A DNA stretch of 64,000 nucleotides from JBNKZU01 sp050301795 (GTDB lineage Bacteria > Pseudomonadota > Gammaproteobacteria > Thiohalomonadales > Thiohalomonadaceae), in NCBI GenBank assembly GCA_050301795.1, contig JBNKZU010000017.1, positions 1 through 64,000 of the forward strand. The letters are read 5' to 3'. The notes below the pieces were generated by a model. The model saw nothing but the letters and a program-made list of their open reading frames with translations, did not search any database and was not told the origin of the DNA. Positions 8,546 to 17,694 of the stretch are shown here, piece after piece. Made by a program: the position numbers and the translations under genes. Within the stretch, counting starts at the first letter, position 1. Each line of letters opens with the position of its first letter.

Positions 8546-8965
8546 CTACTCAGCAACCAATTCAAAGTCGTGAGTAATCTCCACTCCGGCATTGCCTAAC
8601 ATGATTGAGGCTGAACAATATTTTTCTGCCGATAGTTCAACCGCCTTTTTCACCTTTCCTTCCTGTAAGTCAGTGCCCTTCACAACAAAATGCACATGGA
8701 TCCTGGTAAAAACTTTAGGGTCGCTCTCGGCTCGCTCTGCCTCCAATTCAGCAACACAGTCACTCACCTGTTGGCGTTGTTTTTTTAAAATATGGATGAC
8801 ATCAAAGGTAGTACACCCTCCCATTCCGAGCAGCATCATCTCCATCGGGCGAACCCCAAGATTCTTTCCACCACTCTCCTCGGGGCCATCCATCACTACA
8901 GCGTGACCACTTCCAGACTCCCCCAGAAACATTGCATCGCCGACCCATTTAATCTTGCATTGCAC
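8546..8965 (-). CDS. OsmC family protein, YhfA-like
   Basis: 139 residues from a GTG start at 8965 (an ATG at 8960 is out of frame). Two cysteines in OsmC-family positions are present: Cys51 in LGMGGCTTFDV and Cys117 in AEKYCSASIML. In OsmC/Ohr proteins these residues reduce hydroperoxides; in the YhfA branch the role is less clear. It lies 17 bases upstream of speD on the same strand and is divergent from crp, so it probably shares a transcript with speD. Confidence 0.85.
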   Translation of the reverse strand: MQCKIKWVGDAMFLGESGSGHAVVMDGPEESGGKNLGVRPMEMMLLGMGGCTTFDVIHILKKQRQQVSDCVAELEAERAESDPKVFTRIHVHFVVKGTDLQEGKVKKAVELSAEKYCSASIMLGNAGVEITHDFELVAE

Positions 8966-9124
8966 TATCTATAGCCCTATATCTAAAAGGGAAAGTCGTT
9001 CCCTATAAAAAAAGATGGCGCGATTATACATTTGTTTGCGCGAGACAGACATATATAATGATCGCTTGAAGTTATGACAAAGCTGTATTACTGTCCTAAT
9101 GTCCAATGAGAACTGTATAAAGAC

Positions 9125-9763
9125 GTGATAATTCAACAACCACTTAAAAAAGAGAATGATGCTGTTGAGAACTTTCTCAAGCATTGTCACAGACGTCGCT
9201 ATCCGGCAAAGAGCACGATTATCTGTGCAGGTGATACACCTGATATCCTCTATCACATCGTTAAAGGTTCAGTAACTGTTCTCATCGAAGAGCCGGATGG
9301 ACGTGAGATCGTATTGGCCTATCTTAACGAGGGTGATTTTTTTGGTGAGATGGGTCTGTTTGATGAGATCGAGAGCCGTAGCGCCTGGGTTCGTGCCCGT
9401 GTTGAATGCGAATTGGCTGAAATCAGCTATACCCGATTCCGTCAATTAGTGAGCGAACAACCGGAGATGATCTTTCATCTCGCCTCTCAAATGGCTGCAC
9501 GTTTGCGCCACACCAGTCAAAAGGTCGGTGACCTCGCCTTTCTTGATGTCACCGGACGAATCGCCAGCACTCTACTTGAGTTGGCAAAAGAGCCAGATGC
9601 GATGACCCATCCAGATGGTATGCAAATCAAGATTACACGACAGGAGATTGGTCGCATTGTTGGGTGTTCCCGAGAAATGGCCGGGCGCGTTTTAAAGACG
9701 CTTGAAGAGCAGGGTCTGATTACAGCGCATGGAAAAACTATCGTGGTTTTTGGCACACGCTAG
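9125..9763 (+). CDS. crp: cAMP receptor protein (global transcription regulator)
   Basis: 212 residues from a GTG start, very close to E. coli CRP along its length. The cAMP pocket is intact: Gly74-Glu75 in FFGEMGLFDE, Arg85-Ser86 in SRSAWVRA and Thr130-Ser131 in RHTSQKV. The helix-turn-helix (about residues 171-191) carries Arg183, Glu184 and Arg188 in the CSREMAGRVLK recognition helix, the residues that read TGTGA half-sites in E. coli. The site preference should therefore be the classical TGTGA-N6-TCACA. It is divergent from the OsmC-like gene and converges on trpC across a bidirectional terminator. Confidence 0.95.
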   Translation: MIIQQPLKKENDAVENFLKHCHRRRYPAKSTIICAGDTPDILYHIVKGSVTVLIEEPDGREIVLAYLNEGDFFGEMGLFDEIESRSAWVRARVECELAEISYTRFRQLVSEQPEMIFHLASQMAARLRHTSQKVGDLAFLDVTGRIASTLLELAKEPDAMTHPDGMQIKITRQEIGRIVGCSREMAGRVLKTLEEQGLITAHGKTIVVFGTR

Positions 9764-9791
9764 TAGAGAGCTAACCCCTATGGTTTTAAAA

Positions 9792-9812
9792 AAAGGGCGC
9801 AATGCGCCCTTT
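9792..9812. terminator. Bidirectional terminator between crp and trpC
   Basis: Palindrome AAAGGGCGCAATGCGCCCTTT, with an A run on one side and T-rich sequence on the other. It sits between the converging stops of crp (9763) and trpC (9820) and can serve both. Confidence 0.85.
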
Positions 9813-9819
9813 CTTCATT

Positions 9820-10629
9820 CTAAAGCCTGAAAAGCTCCGATAGTTTTTGACCTGGATCATCAGCCCGCATAAACGCCTCTCCAACTAAAAAGCTATTCAC
9901 TCGATGTTCGCGCATCAACACAACATCATCATAGCTATGGATCCCACTTTCGGTAACGACAATCCTATCCTCTGGAATCATCTGCAACATGCGTATGGTA
10001 GTTTCTAAAGAGGTTTCAAAGGTTCGAAGGTTTCGATTATTGATCCCGACCAACGGCAAGTTAAGAGGCAATGAGCGCTCTAACTCCGTCTCATCATGCA
10101 CTTCAACCAAGACATCAAGACCCAAATGTTGTGCAACCTCTGTCAATTCTGACATCTGTTGGTCGCTGAGACAGGCTGCAATCAATAAAATGCAGTCTGC
10201 TCCCATGGCTCTGGCCTCATAGACCTGATAGGGATCGATCATAAAATCTTTACGCAACACCGGAAGTGAGCACGCTTCTCGCGCCTGTTTTAAATAGAGA
10301 TCGCTGCCCTGAAAGAAATCGATATCCGTTAGCACTGAAAGACACGCCGCACCGCCCTTTTCATAGCTTTTTGCGATCTCTGATGGAATAAAGTGCTCCC
10401 TGATGACACCTTTGCTGGGCGAGGCCTTCTTGATCTCGGCGATTACCGCTGATTGGCCATCATTAAGCTTTGTGCGCATCGACTCAACAAAACCCCGGCT
10501 TTGCGGTGCAGTGGCCAGATGTTGCTTCAACTGATCTAAAGGCAGTTTACGAATACGGTCACTAACCTCTTCAGCTTTTCGCGCAACAATCTTCTTTAAA
10601 ATATCGGGGGTATTTGATGACCTCAACAT
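9820..10629 (-). CDS. trpC: Indole-3-glycerol phosphate synthase
   Basis: 269 residues from the ATG at 10629 (MLRSSNTPDILKKIV). The longer frame up to 10731 would overlap trpD and is rejected. Family motifs: VIAEIKKASPSKG (catalytic Lys), LRKDFMIDPYQV, LVEVHDETELER, VGINNRNLRTF and ESGIHSYDDV. It closes the indole ring from CdRP in tryptophan synthesis. It is monofunctional, without a fused TrpF. It is the last gene of the reverse-strand trp set, 34 bases after trpD, followed by the terminator shared with crp. Confidence 0.96.
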   Translation of the reverse strand: MLRSSNTPDILKKIVARKAEEVSDRIRKLPLDQLKQHLATAPQSRGFVESMRTKLNDGQSAVIAEIKKASPSKGVIREHFIPSEIAKSYEKGGAACLSVLTDIDFFQGSDLYLKQAREACSLPVLRKDFMIDPYQVYEARAMGADCILLIAACLSDQQMSELTEVAQHLGLDVLVEVHDETELERSLPLNLPLVGINNRNLRTFETSLETTIRMLQMIPEDRIVVTESGIHSYDDVVLMREHRVNSFLVGEAFMRADDPGQKLSELFRL

Positions 10630-10663
10630 ATCAACACTACTCTTCGTACTTCCAGAATGATGA

Positions 10664-11686
10664 TCAGGAATTAAAACTTGAAGTGAGTGCGACAAGCGCA
10701 GCCATCTTCTCTTTTGCTGCGCCTGAGGCAATCACATCCTGCGCTTTGGTGATCCCCTCTTTTAAGGAGTCCGCCAAACCAGAGACATAAATCGCAGCAC
10801 CGGCATTTAATGCCACTATATCGGCTGCGGCACCACCTTCACCTTCAAGCACTGAATTAACAACACTCAATGAACTCTCTGCACCATCAACAGCTAGTGC
10901 TTTAATATCGCTCCGGCTCATCCCGAAATCCTCTGGTGAGATGGTATAGCTTGTAACCACGCCATCTTTTAGCTCGGCAACATGCGTAGTCGCGCCGATT
11001 GAGATCTCATCCATACCATCCTCAGCATGAACCACCATCACATGAAGGCTACCCAGTGCCTTAAGAACATTTGCCAATGGTTCAACCCAGGCTTTATCAA
11101 ACACACCAATCACTTGATTTGGTGCTCCGGCAGGATTGGTTAATGGGCCAAGCAGATTGAAGATCGTCCGAACACCCATCTCTTTTCGTGGACCGATCGC
11201 ATGTTTCATGGCACTGTGATGCATCGGTGCAAACATAAAACCAACACCAACCTGCTCAACGCATTGCGACACCTGTTCAGGGCTTAGCGCCAAATTGACA
11301 CCAGCCGCTTCAAGGAGATCAGCGCTACCCGACTTTGAAGAGATCGAGCGATTACCATGTTTTGCAACCTTTGCTCCAGCCGCCGCAACCACAAATGCTG
11401 AGGTTGTAGAGATATTGAAGGTTTTTGTTGAATCCCCTCCGGTACCACAGGTATCGACGATATGTTCACCACTCACCGGCACTCGAGTTGCCAGGTCACG
11501 CATCACGGTTGCTGCTGCTGCAATCTCATTGACCGTCTCACCTTTCATCCGAAGACCGATTAAAAAGCCTCCTATTTGAGCCTGTGTTGCCTCGCCAGTC
11601 ATAATGGTCTTCATTACAGAGGTCATCTCCTCTGTAGAAAGATCGCGTTGCTCTGAGACTGCTTTAATGGCTTGTTGCATATCCAT
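10664..11686 (-). CDS. trpD: Anthranilate phosphoribosyltransferase
   Basis: 340 residues from the ATG at 11686, with GGGGG about eight bases upstream. Family signatures: VDTCGTGGDSTKTFNIST (PRPP and Mg binding), KHGNRSISSKSGSADLLEA, APMHHSAMKHAIGPRKEMG and NLLGPLTNPAGAP. It transfers phosphoribose to anthranilate. Upstream, a 230-base gap holding a palindromic repeat separates it from trpG, which may weaken transcript continuity. Confidence 0.96.
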   Translation of the reverse strand: MDMQQAIKAVSEQRDLSTEEMTSVMKTIMTGEATQAQIGGFLIGLRMKGETVNEIAAAATVMRDLATRVPVSGEHIVDTCGTGGDSTKTFNISTTSAFVVAAAGAKVAKHGNRSISSKSGSADLLEAAGVNLALSPEQVSQCVEQVGVGFMFAPMHHSAMKHAIGPRKEMGVRTIFNLLGPLTNPAGAPNQVIGVFDKAWVEPLANVLKALGSLHVMVVHAEDGMDEISIGATTHVAELKDGVVTSYTISPEDFGMSRSDIKALAVDGAESSLSVVNSVLEGEGGAAADIVALNAGAAIYVSGLADSLKEGITKAQDVIASGAAKEKMAALVALTSSFNS

Positions 11687-11782
11687 CGATATTACCCCCT
11701 TTTTTTTATTGGATCGGATTGAATCGTTTGAACCCAATCTAAAAACGATCACTTAGATCGTTAAGAAGACTCTGATCAAGTG

Positions 11783-11899
11783 GTCATTGCAAGGAGCAAA
11801 GCGACCGCATCCAGCTATCGCCCCTTGCCTACGTCCTGCAGGCAATCCAAAAGCCATTGATGTTAAATATCCGGATTGCGTCACTTCATTCGCAATGAC
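11783..11899. repeat. Dispersed double-palindrome repeat, copy A
   Basis: Outer arms GTCATTGC (11783) and GCAATGAC (ending 11899) enclose inner arms GGCAATCC (11841) and GGATTGC (11873). The same arrangement recurs at 16264-16348 and 59439-59517. It sits in the gap between trpG and trpD and carries no gene. Confidence 0.7.
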
Positions 11900-11916
11900 T
11901 GATTTGTGTCACTTAG

Positions 11917-12498
11917 TCAGAATCTCCTTAAATAGTTTTTTAATAGATCATGACCATGGCGGGTCAGAATCGATTCCGGGTGAAACTGAACGCCCTCAAT
12001 CGGTAGTGTTTTATGGCGAACACCCATAATCTCGTCCATCTCACCATCTTCGGTTTGAGTCCACGCGGTGATCTCAAGACATTCAGGAAGACTTGCCTGC
12101 TCGATCACCAGTGAGTGATAACGCGTTGCCTCAAACGGATTATCTAACCCACGAAACACACCACTATCACTGTGATAAACCATTGAGGTTTTACCGTGCA
12201 TGATCTCCTTTGCATGGATGATGTTGCCACCGAAGGCCTGACCAATCGATTGATGACCAAGACAGACACCGAGTATTGGTAATTTGCCGGCAAAGTGTTT
12301 GATCGCCTCAACGGAGATACCTGCCTCATTCGGCGTACATGGTCCTGGTGAGATCACCAAATGATCTGGAGCTAAACTCTCGATCGCCTCAATTGTGATC
12401 TGGTCATTGCGGTAAACCTGAACATCAGCACCAAGTTCGCCAAAGTATTGAACGAGGTTGTAGGTAAAGGAGTCATAATTATCAATCATTAATAACAT
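11917..12498 (-). CDS. trpG: Anthranilate synthase component II (glutamine amidotransferase)
   Basis: 193 residues with the class I amidotransferase triad: nucleophile Cys79 in ILGVCLGHQSIGQAF and the His/Glu pair in GVQFHPESILT. It provides ammonia to TrpE, and may serve PabB as well, as in other bacteria with a single such subunit. GGAG lies seven bases before the start. It follows trpE by 12 bases, indicating cotranscription. Confidence 0.95.
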   Translation of the reverse strand: MLLMIDNYDSFTYNLVQYFGELGADVQVYRNDQITIEAIESLAPDHLVISPGPCTPNEAGISVEAIKHFAGKLPILGVCLGHQSIGQAFGGNIIHAKEIMHGKTSMVYHSDSGVFRGLDNPFEATRYHSLVIEQASLPECLEITAWTQTEDGEMDEIMGVRHKTLPIEGVQFHPESILTRHGHDLLKNYLRRF

Positions 12499-12510
12499 CT
12501 CTATTCTCCT

Positions 12511-13995
12511 CTACCGATGTGCGCCATCAAGACCCTGTTCCGCCAGTGCTACCGCACGGAACACTGCCCGAGATTTGTTCATGGTCTCATCCCACTCATT
12601 TCGTGGAACAGAATCATACACAATACCGGCTCCCGCCTGCATATGCAGGGTTTGATCCTTAATTACGGCAGTGCGGATCGCAATCGCAGTATCCATATTC
12701 CCCTGCCAGCCGTAATAACCCACCGCACCGGAATAGATACCGCGTTTTACCGGCTCCAACTCGTCAATAATCTCCATGGCACGAATCTTTGGTGCACCAG
12801 AGACTGTGCCAGCGGGGAAGGTTGCCCTTAAGGTATCCATTGCGCTCATTCCCGATTTAAGTGTGCCTTCGACATTAGAGACGATATGCATCACATGCGA
12901 GTAGCGTTCGATCATCATCTTCTCTGTAACATTAACCGAGCCAATCTCTGAGATTCGGCCTGCATCATTTCGTCCGAGATCGATCAGCATAAGATGCTCT
13001 GCCAACTCCTTCGGATCGGCGAGGAGATCGGCTTCGTATGCCAAATCATCCGCCTCACTCCTTCCTCGAGGTCGTGTTCCGGCAATCGGTCGAACGGTGA
13101 CCTTGTCATCTTCAAGACGCACCAATATCTCTGGGGATGACCCCACGACCTGATGATCCCCCAAATCAAGAAAATACATATAGGGTGAAGGATTGAGACC
13201 GCGCAATGCACGATAGAGATCAATTGGCCGTGTTTTAAACGGAATCGACAGCCGTTGTGATAAGACCACCTGCATCACATCGCCATCAGTAATATATTGC
13301 TTACAACGTGCTACTGCCTTTTCAAATCCATCCTGTGTGAAACCTGAGACAAAATCCTCTTCACTCACCGTAATACTACGAGGTTTGATATGGCGTGGTA
13401 CGCCGTCTTGCAATCGTCGCTCAAGCACATTGATCCGCTGCTGTGCATTTTTAAGTGAATCGGTCTTAGATGGATCAGCTAACACAATAAAGAAGATCTT
13501 GCCGCTGAGATTGTCAAAAACGATCACCTCTTCAGAGACCATAAGCAGAATATCGGGGGTTCCCATTTGATCCGTATTTGGGGATTTTCCGAGCTTTGGT
13601 TCGATATAGCGAATGGTGTCATAACCAAAATAACCCACAAGGCCACCAGTAAATTTAGGTAACCCATCAATAGGTGCAATGCTAAATCGTTGGTGGAATT
13701 GTTCGATCCAGGATAACGGATCTTCGACATCCGCCTCTTCGATTATCTCACCACCGCTCTCGACCACGATATGATGATCAAAGACCTTAATCACCTGCTC
13801 AGCAGGAAGGCCGATGATGGAGTAGCGTCCCCACTTTTCGCCGCCTTGTACCGATTCGAACAGGTAACTATAGGCGCCTTCTGCCAATTTAAGGTAGGTG
13901 GAGACTGGGGTGTCGAGATCAGCAAGAACCTCTCTGATCACGGGTATGCGGTTATACCCGTTTTGGGCTAATTCGTTAAAGGTTTGTGGTGTCAT
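12511..13995 (-). CDS. trpE: Anthranilate synthase component I
   Basis: 494 residues. The N-terminal part carries the tryptophan feedback region LFESVQGGEKWGRYSIIG. The C-terminal chorismate-binding half has VVLSQRLSIPF, YMYFLDLGDHQVVGSSPEIL, VRPIAGTRPRGR, DLGRNDAGRISEIGSV and FPAGTVSGAPKIRAME. It makes anthranilate from chorismate using ammonia from TrpG. I looked for a Trp-rich leader peptide and attenuator in the 114 bases before it and saw none, so control is probably not by classical attenuation. Confidence 0.97.
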   Translation of the reverse strand: MTPQTFNELAQNGYNRIPVIREVLADLDTPVSTYLKLAEGAYSYLFESVQGGEKWGRYSIIGLPAEQVIKVFDHHIVVESGGEIIEEADVEDPLSWIEQFHQRFSIAPIDGLPKFTGGLVGYFGYDTIRYIEPKLGKSPNTDQMGTPDILLMVSEEVIVFDNLSGKIFFIVLADPSKTDSLKNAQQRINVLERRLQDGVPRHIKPRSITVSEEDFVSGFTQDGFEKAVARCKQYITDGDVMQVVLSQRLSIPFKTRPIDLYRALRGLNPSPYMYFLDLGDHQVVGSSPEILVRLEDDKVTVRPIAGTRPRGRSEADDLAYEADLLADPKELAEHLMLIDLGRNDAGRISEIGSVNVTEKMMIERYSHVMHIVSNVEGTLKSGMSAMDTLRATFPAGTVSGAPKIRAMEIIDELEPVKRGIYSGAVGYYGWQGNMDTAIAIRTAVIKDQTLHMQAGAGIVYDSVPRNEWDETMNKSRAVFRAVALAEQGLDGAHR

Positions 13996-14109
13996 TGTTC
14001 TATCCGAAAAAAATAATAGTCTTTAATAAAATGCGGGTTGGGTTGTCGTTCTAATGACGCCATCGCCAACTAAAGACCAAATTTTTCGAATGGTTTATAT
14101 CCACCAGCG

Positions 14110-14778
14110 TTATCCTAATAGTTGTTGCAGTTGAATCATGGTGTCGATTACTGCATCCGGGTTTGAATCTCGAATATCGACACCATGATTATAGCCATAG
14201 CTCATACATACAATCTGAAACCCTGCTGCACGAGCGGCCTTGACATCACTCATTGAGTCACCAATCATCATCGCATTCTCAGGATCAACACCAAAAAAGT
14301 GTGCTGCATGTAATAACGGCATCGGGTGAGGCTTCTTCTCGGCTAGAGTATCACCACAAACGATGATCTCGAAGCGCTCTTTTATCCCCAAATCCTCAAG
14401 TAACGGCAGTGTAAACTGCGCCGCCTTATTGGTCACACACCCTAATCGATACCCGTTATGTTTAAGGTAATCCAATCCTTCGATCACACCAGGGTAGAGG
14501 ACACTTCGCTTGCTGGTATTTTCAGCATAAAGCTCAAGAAAAATCGGGTAAGCCTGTGTAAATAACGCCTCATCTGGCTCACCCTCAAGTTGACCGATTA
14601 AAGCGCGTCGAACCAGACGTTCTACCCCATTGCCGACCCATTGACGCACCATTGCCTCACCACGAGTTGGCAGTGCGAGTTGTTGCATCATCTCATCAAC
14701 GCAATAGGCAAGATCAGGCACACTATCAACCAGTGTGCCATCAACATCGATAAGAATCATTTGTGGTTTGGCAATCAT
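14110..14778 (-). CDS. gph: Phosphoglycolate phosphatase (HAD family)
   Basis: 222 residues from the ATG at 14778 with AGGA about eight bases upstream. HAD motifs: motif I LIDVDGTLVDSVPDL, motif II CVTNKAA, motif III KKPHPMPLLH and motif IV MIGDSMSDVKAARAAG. It removes phosphate from 2-phosphoglycolate, a product of DNA repair or oxygenase activity. It lies between rpe and trpE on the same strand, a linkage seen in Pseudomonas and relatives, which supports Gph over other HAD phosphatases. Confidence 0.92.
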   Translation of the reverse strand: MIAKPQMILIDVDGTLVDSVPDLAYCVDEMMQQLALPTRGEAMVRQWVGNGVERLVRRALIGQLEGEPDEALFTQAYPIFLELYAENTSKRSVLYPGVIEGLDYLKHNGYRLGCVTNKAAQFTLPLLEDLGIKERFEIIVCGDTLAEKKPHPMPLLHAAHFFGVDPENAMMIGDSMSDVKAARAAGFQIVCMSYGYNHGVDIRDSNPDAVIDTMIQLQQLLG

Positions 14779-14839
14779 CAATCATTCCTGAGGATCTGCA
14801 CTCAAAACCGATTGAGATGCAGAAAAGCGGTATCAGCTT

Positions 14840-15532
14840 TTAGCTGTTTACCTTTGCCAATTCAGCGCGAAACTCAGCCAGGATTGAATCATAAGTATTT
14901 TGATCACTCTCCTTGGCAGCGCCAAAGATAGCTGATCCGGCTACGAAGGTATCTGCACCCGCCTCAGCAATCTCACGGATATTGCCAGCCTTTACACCAC
15001 CGTCGATCTCAAGACGAATATCATAGCCAGATTCGTCAATCATCTTGCGTGCCTGACGTAATTTATCAAGCGTTGCCGGAATAAAGCTCTGGCCGCCAAA
15101 ACCAGGGTTGACCGACATCAGAAGGATCATATCAACCTTATCCATCACGTAATCAAGATAAGACAACGGTGTTGCTGGATTGAATACCAAACCAGACTTA
15201 CAGCCCTCATCACGGATCAGTTGCAACGAACGGTCGATATGCTCAGAGGCCTCAGGATGGAAAGTGATATAGGTCGCACCCGCCTTAGCAAAGTCAGGAA
15301 TAATCCGATCAACAGGCTTCACCATCATATGGACATCAATATCCGCAGTCACACCATGTTTGCGTAGTGCCTCGCAAACCAGCGGACCAATCGTCAAGTT
15401 GGGGACATAATGGTTATCCATCACATCGAAATGAACGATGTCTGCGCCCGAGTTGAGAACATTTACAACCTCTTCACCCAAACGAGCAAAGTCCGCAGAA
15501 AGAATCGAAGGAGCTATTTGAAAATCAGCCAT
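14840..15532 (-). CDS. rpe: Ribulose-phosphate 3-epimerase
   Basis: 230 residues from the ATG at 15532, eight bases after AGAGG; a TTG six bases upstream is also in frame. TIM-barrel motifs: IAPSILSADFARLGEEV, DIVHFDVMDNHYVPNLT (metal-binding His and Asp), ADIDVHMMVKP, LLMSVNPGFGGQSFIP and LEIDGGVKAGNI. It interconverts ribulose 5-phosphate and xylulose 5-phosphate in the pentose phosphate pathway. It is the first gene of the rpe-gph-trp run. Confidence 0.97.
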   Translation of the reverse strand: MADFQIAPSILSADFARLGEEVVNVLNSGADIVHFDVMDNHYVPNLTIGPLVCEALRKHGVTADIDVHMMVKPVDRIIPDFAKAGATYITFHPEASEHIDRSLQLIRDEGCKSGLVFNPATPLSYLDYVMDKVDMILLMSVNPGFGGQSFIPATLDKLRQARKMIDESGYDIRLEIDGGVKAGNIREIAEAGADTFVAGSAIFGAAKESDQNTYDSILAEFRAELAKVNS

Positions 15533-15674
15533 GGCCAAAGCCTCTTGTTATTAATCTTATAAATCCACACCGCAAAACAGGTGCGCCAAAAACAGTAAGG
15601 CAGTTTACCTTCTAAAGCTGCAATAGGCGAGTTTAAGCAACAAAATGCTTCAATAATCACAGCTTTCAATAATG

Positions 15675-15704
15675 TTGTTTAAATTTATAAAAAATGCCTA
15701 TATA
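15675..15704 (+). promoter_or_regulatory. Possible sigma-70 promoter for the CopD-like gene
   Basis: TTGTTT (15675-15680) and TATATA (15699-15704) are 18 bases apart, in an A+T-rich stretch 36 bases upstream of the start codon at 15740. Confidence 0.4.
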
Positions 15705-15739
15705 ACACTGAATCACATGACACAGAATTGGAGAAAACC

Positions 15740-16195
15740 ATGAGCATCGCATTATCCCTACATCTACTTTCCACTGTTATCTGGGTCGGAGGGATGTTTT
15801 TTGCGTGGATGGTATTGCGTCCGGTGGCAGGTGCCTATCTTGAGCCACCAATGCGACTAAAACTATGGAGTGAGAGCTTTAAACGCTTCTTTGTCTGGGT
15901 GTGGATAGCGGTTTTGTTATTGCCGATTACCGGATATTGGATGCTGTTCTCTGTTTATGGCTCAATGGCTGCAACACCCCTCTATATCCACATCATGAAT
16001 GGCATCGGTTTAGTGATGATTGCCCTCTTCCTGTTTATTTTTATTTTTCCCTATCAGCGTCTGAAAGAGACGGTAGTGTTATCAAAATGGCCTGAGGGAG
16101 GAGAACAATTAGCCATAATTCGCCGAATTGTTGGCACCAATCTGATATTGGGATTATTGACGATTGTGATTGCAGGCACAGGGCGTTATTTATAG
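15740..16195 (+). CDS. CopD-like integral membrane protein
   Basis: 151 residues from the ATG at 15740, preceded by TTGGAG at seven bases. Four hydrophobic segments (about residues 4-24, 50-72, 80-102 and 130-150). The first helix has the motif LHLLSTVIWVGGMFFAW, the histidine-containing pattern of the CopD/DUF2269-like group of small membrane proteins. The role in this group is not settled; copper or haem handling has been suggested for relatives. No copC or copper gene is adjacent, so no specific role is claimed. It is divergent from rpe. Confidence 0.65.
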   Translation: MSIALSLHLLSTVIWVGGMFFAWMVLRPVAGAYLEPPMRLKLWSESFKRFFVWVWIAVLLLPITGYWMLFSVYGSMAATPLYIHIMNGIGLVMIALFLFIFIFPYQRLKETVVLSKWPEGGEQLAIIRRIVGTNLILGLLTIVIAGTGRYL

Positions 16196-16263
16196 TTTTC
16201 GGCTTATATACCTCTACTGGTTGTTTTTTTGCATAGTCAAATAAGGGAGATTCTGAACAAGGG

Positions 16264-16348
16264 GTCATTGCAAGGAGTAACGTGGCAATCCATAAGCATT
16301 TGACGTGATATTAAAACAACTGGATTGCCTTACTTTGTTTGCAATGAG
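16264..16348. repeat. Dispersed double-palindrome repeat, copy B
   Basis: GTCATTGC (16264-16271), GGCAATCC (16284-16291), GGATTGC (16322-16328) and GCAATGAG (16341-16348) repeat the layout of the copy at 11783-11899, with a shorter centre. It occupies the space between converging genes. Confidence 0.7.
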
Positions 16349-16445
16349 ATATTTAAAGCTTAATCAGACACCCTTGAGAATATATGGTTTGTCTCTCAGG
16401 GATTCTTCAGGAATCAAGTGATTATTGTATGAATATTAAATATAT

Positions 16446-17285
16446 TTAGTTGAGTTGTTGCTTGGTTATTGCTTGTCCTGAGTTTATCAAGTCATCAAGT
16501 ATACTATTATCAATATTTTCAGATCTTGTAATATCTGAGATAACAATACGATTAGACGCTAATAAAGTCATGTTTTCATCATTTGAGTACAAATTTACCT
16601 GGTATGTTCCGGCAGCCCACTTATTTGGCTTAAACCATACAAACTGGCTTGGTTCATTTTCAATAATATATTTTTTAAAATGAAATATCTCACCTGTATT
16701 AGGATTGAACCATTTTGCTATCACATTTCCGAGCCTGGTTGAGTTATCTATATGTGCAAAGATAGTTTTATTTTCAGACAAAACGATATTCGATGATAAC
16801 AATCGAATTCCGGGGATAGGCGATGATGAGAAAAATAATGGAGTGAGGGAATCGTTAATATTTTTATTATCGAGGGATACCTCTAACAGTCTTTTTGAAA
16901 AGGTTTTTATATCATTTATATCTTCAATAAAGTCACTGCCAAAAAAAACTGAAAGCTTGGATTTAATTATTTCGTCAGGTAGCAAATCAATTTTACTGGA
17001 AATATCGGAAGCTTTTATAACTTCTGATCCATATCTAACCAATGTGTTTTCATTTAGATTATCATCAACATTAATATGAGATTTTAAAATAGTTGATGTT
17101 ATCTTGCCTCTGTCATTTTTATTGTTGTTATCAACATTATCAGTATCATAACAATCTGCAGCAATATTATTATAATCTGACACAGCAACATCATTAACTA
17201 AATCGCCACCACCAGATAAAGACTGGATTACTATATTAAAACTAAAGCCTAAAACAAATACCAGAATGTACTTGACAGCTCTCAC
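16446..17285 (-). CDS. Exported or membrane-anchored protein of unknown function
   Basis: 279 residues from a GTG start at 17285 with AGG 12 bases upstream. An N-terminal hydrophobic segment (YILVFVLGFSFNIVIQSL) is followed by an Asn/Asp-rich linker. The C-terminal part (about residues 165-255) looks like a beta-sandwich, with VIAKWFNPNTGEIFHFKKY and VWFKPNKWAAGTYQVNLYS; the pattern W-x-P-x-x-W-x-x-G-x-Y-x-V is typical of Ig-like or stalk domains of envelope proteins. I do not recognise a family. It is the last of five same-strand exported-protein genes, in A+T-rich DNA. Confidence 0.6.
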   Translation of the reverse strand: MRAVKYILVFVLGFSFNIVIQSLSGGGDLVNDVAVSDYNNIAADCYDTDNVDNNNKNDRGKITSTILKSHINVDDNLNENTLVRYGSEVIKASDISSKIDLLPDEIIKSKLSVFFGSDFIEDINDIKTFSKRLLEVSLDNKNINDSLTPLFFSSSPIPGIRLLSSNIVLSENKTIFAHIDNSTRLGNVIAKWFNPNTGEIFHFKKYIIENEPSQFVWFKPNKWAAGTYQVNLYSNDENMTLLASNRIVISDITRSENIDNSILDDLINSGQAITKQQLN

Positions 17286-17322
17286 AATCTCAAACCTATA
17301 TCACTATATATATTTTTTTTTA

Positions 17323-17694
17323 CTAATTACAATATGTGCTCGAGTTGCAACTGTTTAATGATGAGTAGCAAAAGAGTGATTTTGAGCAGGTGTATGGACT
17401 TGAGGTGGAACAGCCACCACTACTACCCACATATGAACAGGTAGTCGTTGAGCTTGTAGATGAAGGTATATTATCACAGACTGAGCTTGACTGGCATTTA
17501 GTTAATGTCGTGTAACAAAACATTGAGTCCTTACATGTATAAGGGTGTGTAGAGGCGCATCCACCGCCACTACCCACACTAGTACAGATATTACTACTTG
17601 TTGAATTGGAGGATGAATTGTCATCGTCTTTACAGCCAGTAATTAAAGCAAAAGAAGATATTATAATGAACACAAGTATAGTTTTAATTCTCAT
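17323..17694 (-). CDS. Lipoprotein with two six-cysteine repeats
   Basis: 123 residues. The lipobox LITGC puts the lipidated cysteine at residue 21, followed by Asp residues and a Ser/Asn linker. The rest is two copies of one module with exactly the same cysteine spacing, C-x8-C-x7-C-x5-C-x6-C-x5-C, sharing the words GGC, PYTC, FCY and L. Twelve cysteines in about 85 residues imply six disulfides in a small rigid outer-membrane-attached protein. Ser and Thr fill the linkers. I know no named family with this spacing. AAGGATC precedes the ATG by about ten bases. Confidence 0.7.
   Translation of the reverse strand: MRIKTILVFIIISSFALITGCKDDDNSSSNSTSSNICTSVGSGGGCASTHPYTCKDSMFCYTTLTKCQSSSVCDNIPSSTSSTTTCSYVGSSGGCSTSSPYTCSKSLFCYSSLNSCNSSTYCN

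Noticed and set aside
13996..14109. Possible trp leader peptide and attenuator before trpE
   Set aside because: No Trp-rich short frame or alternative hairpins seen in the 114-base gap.
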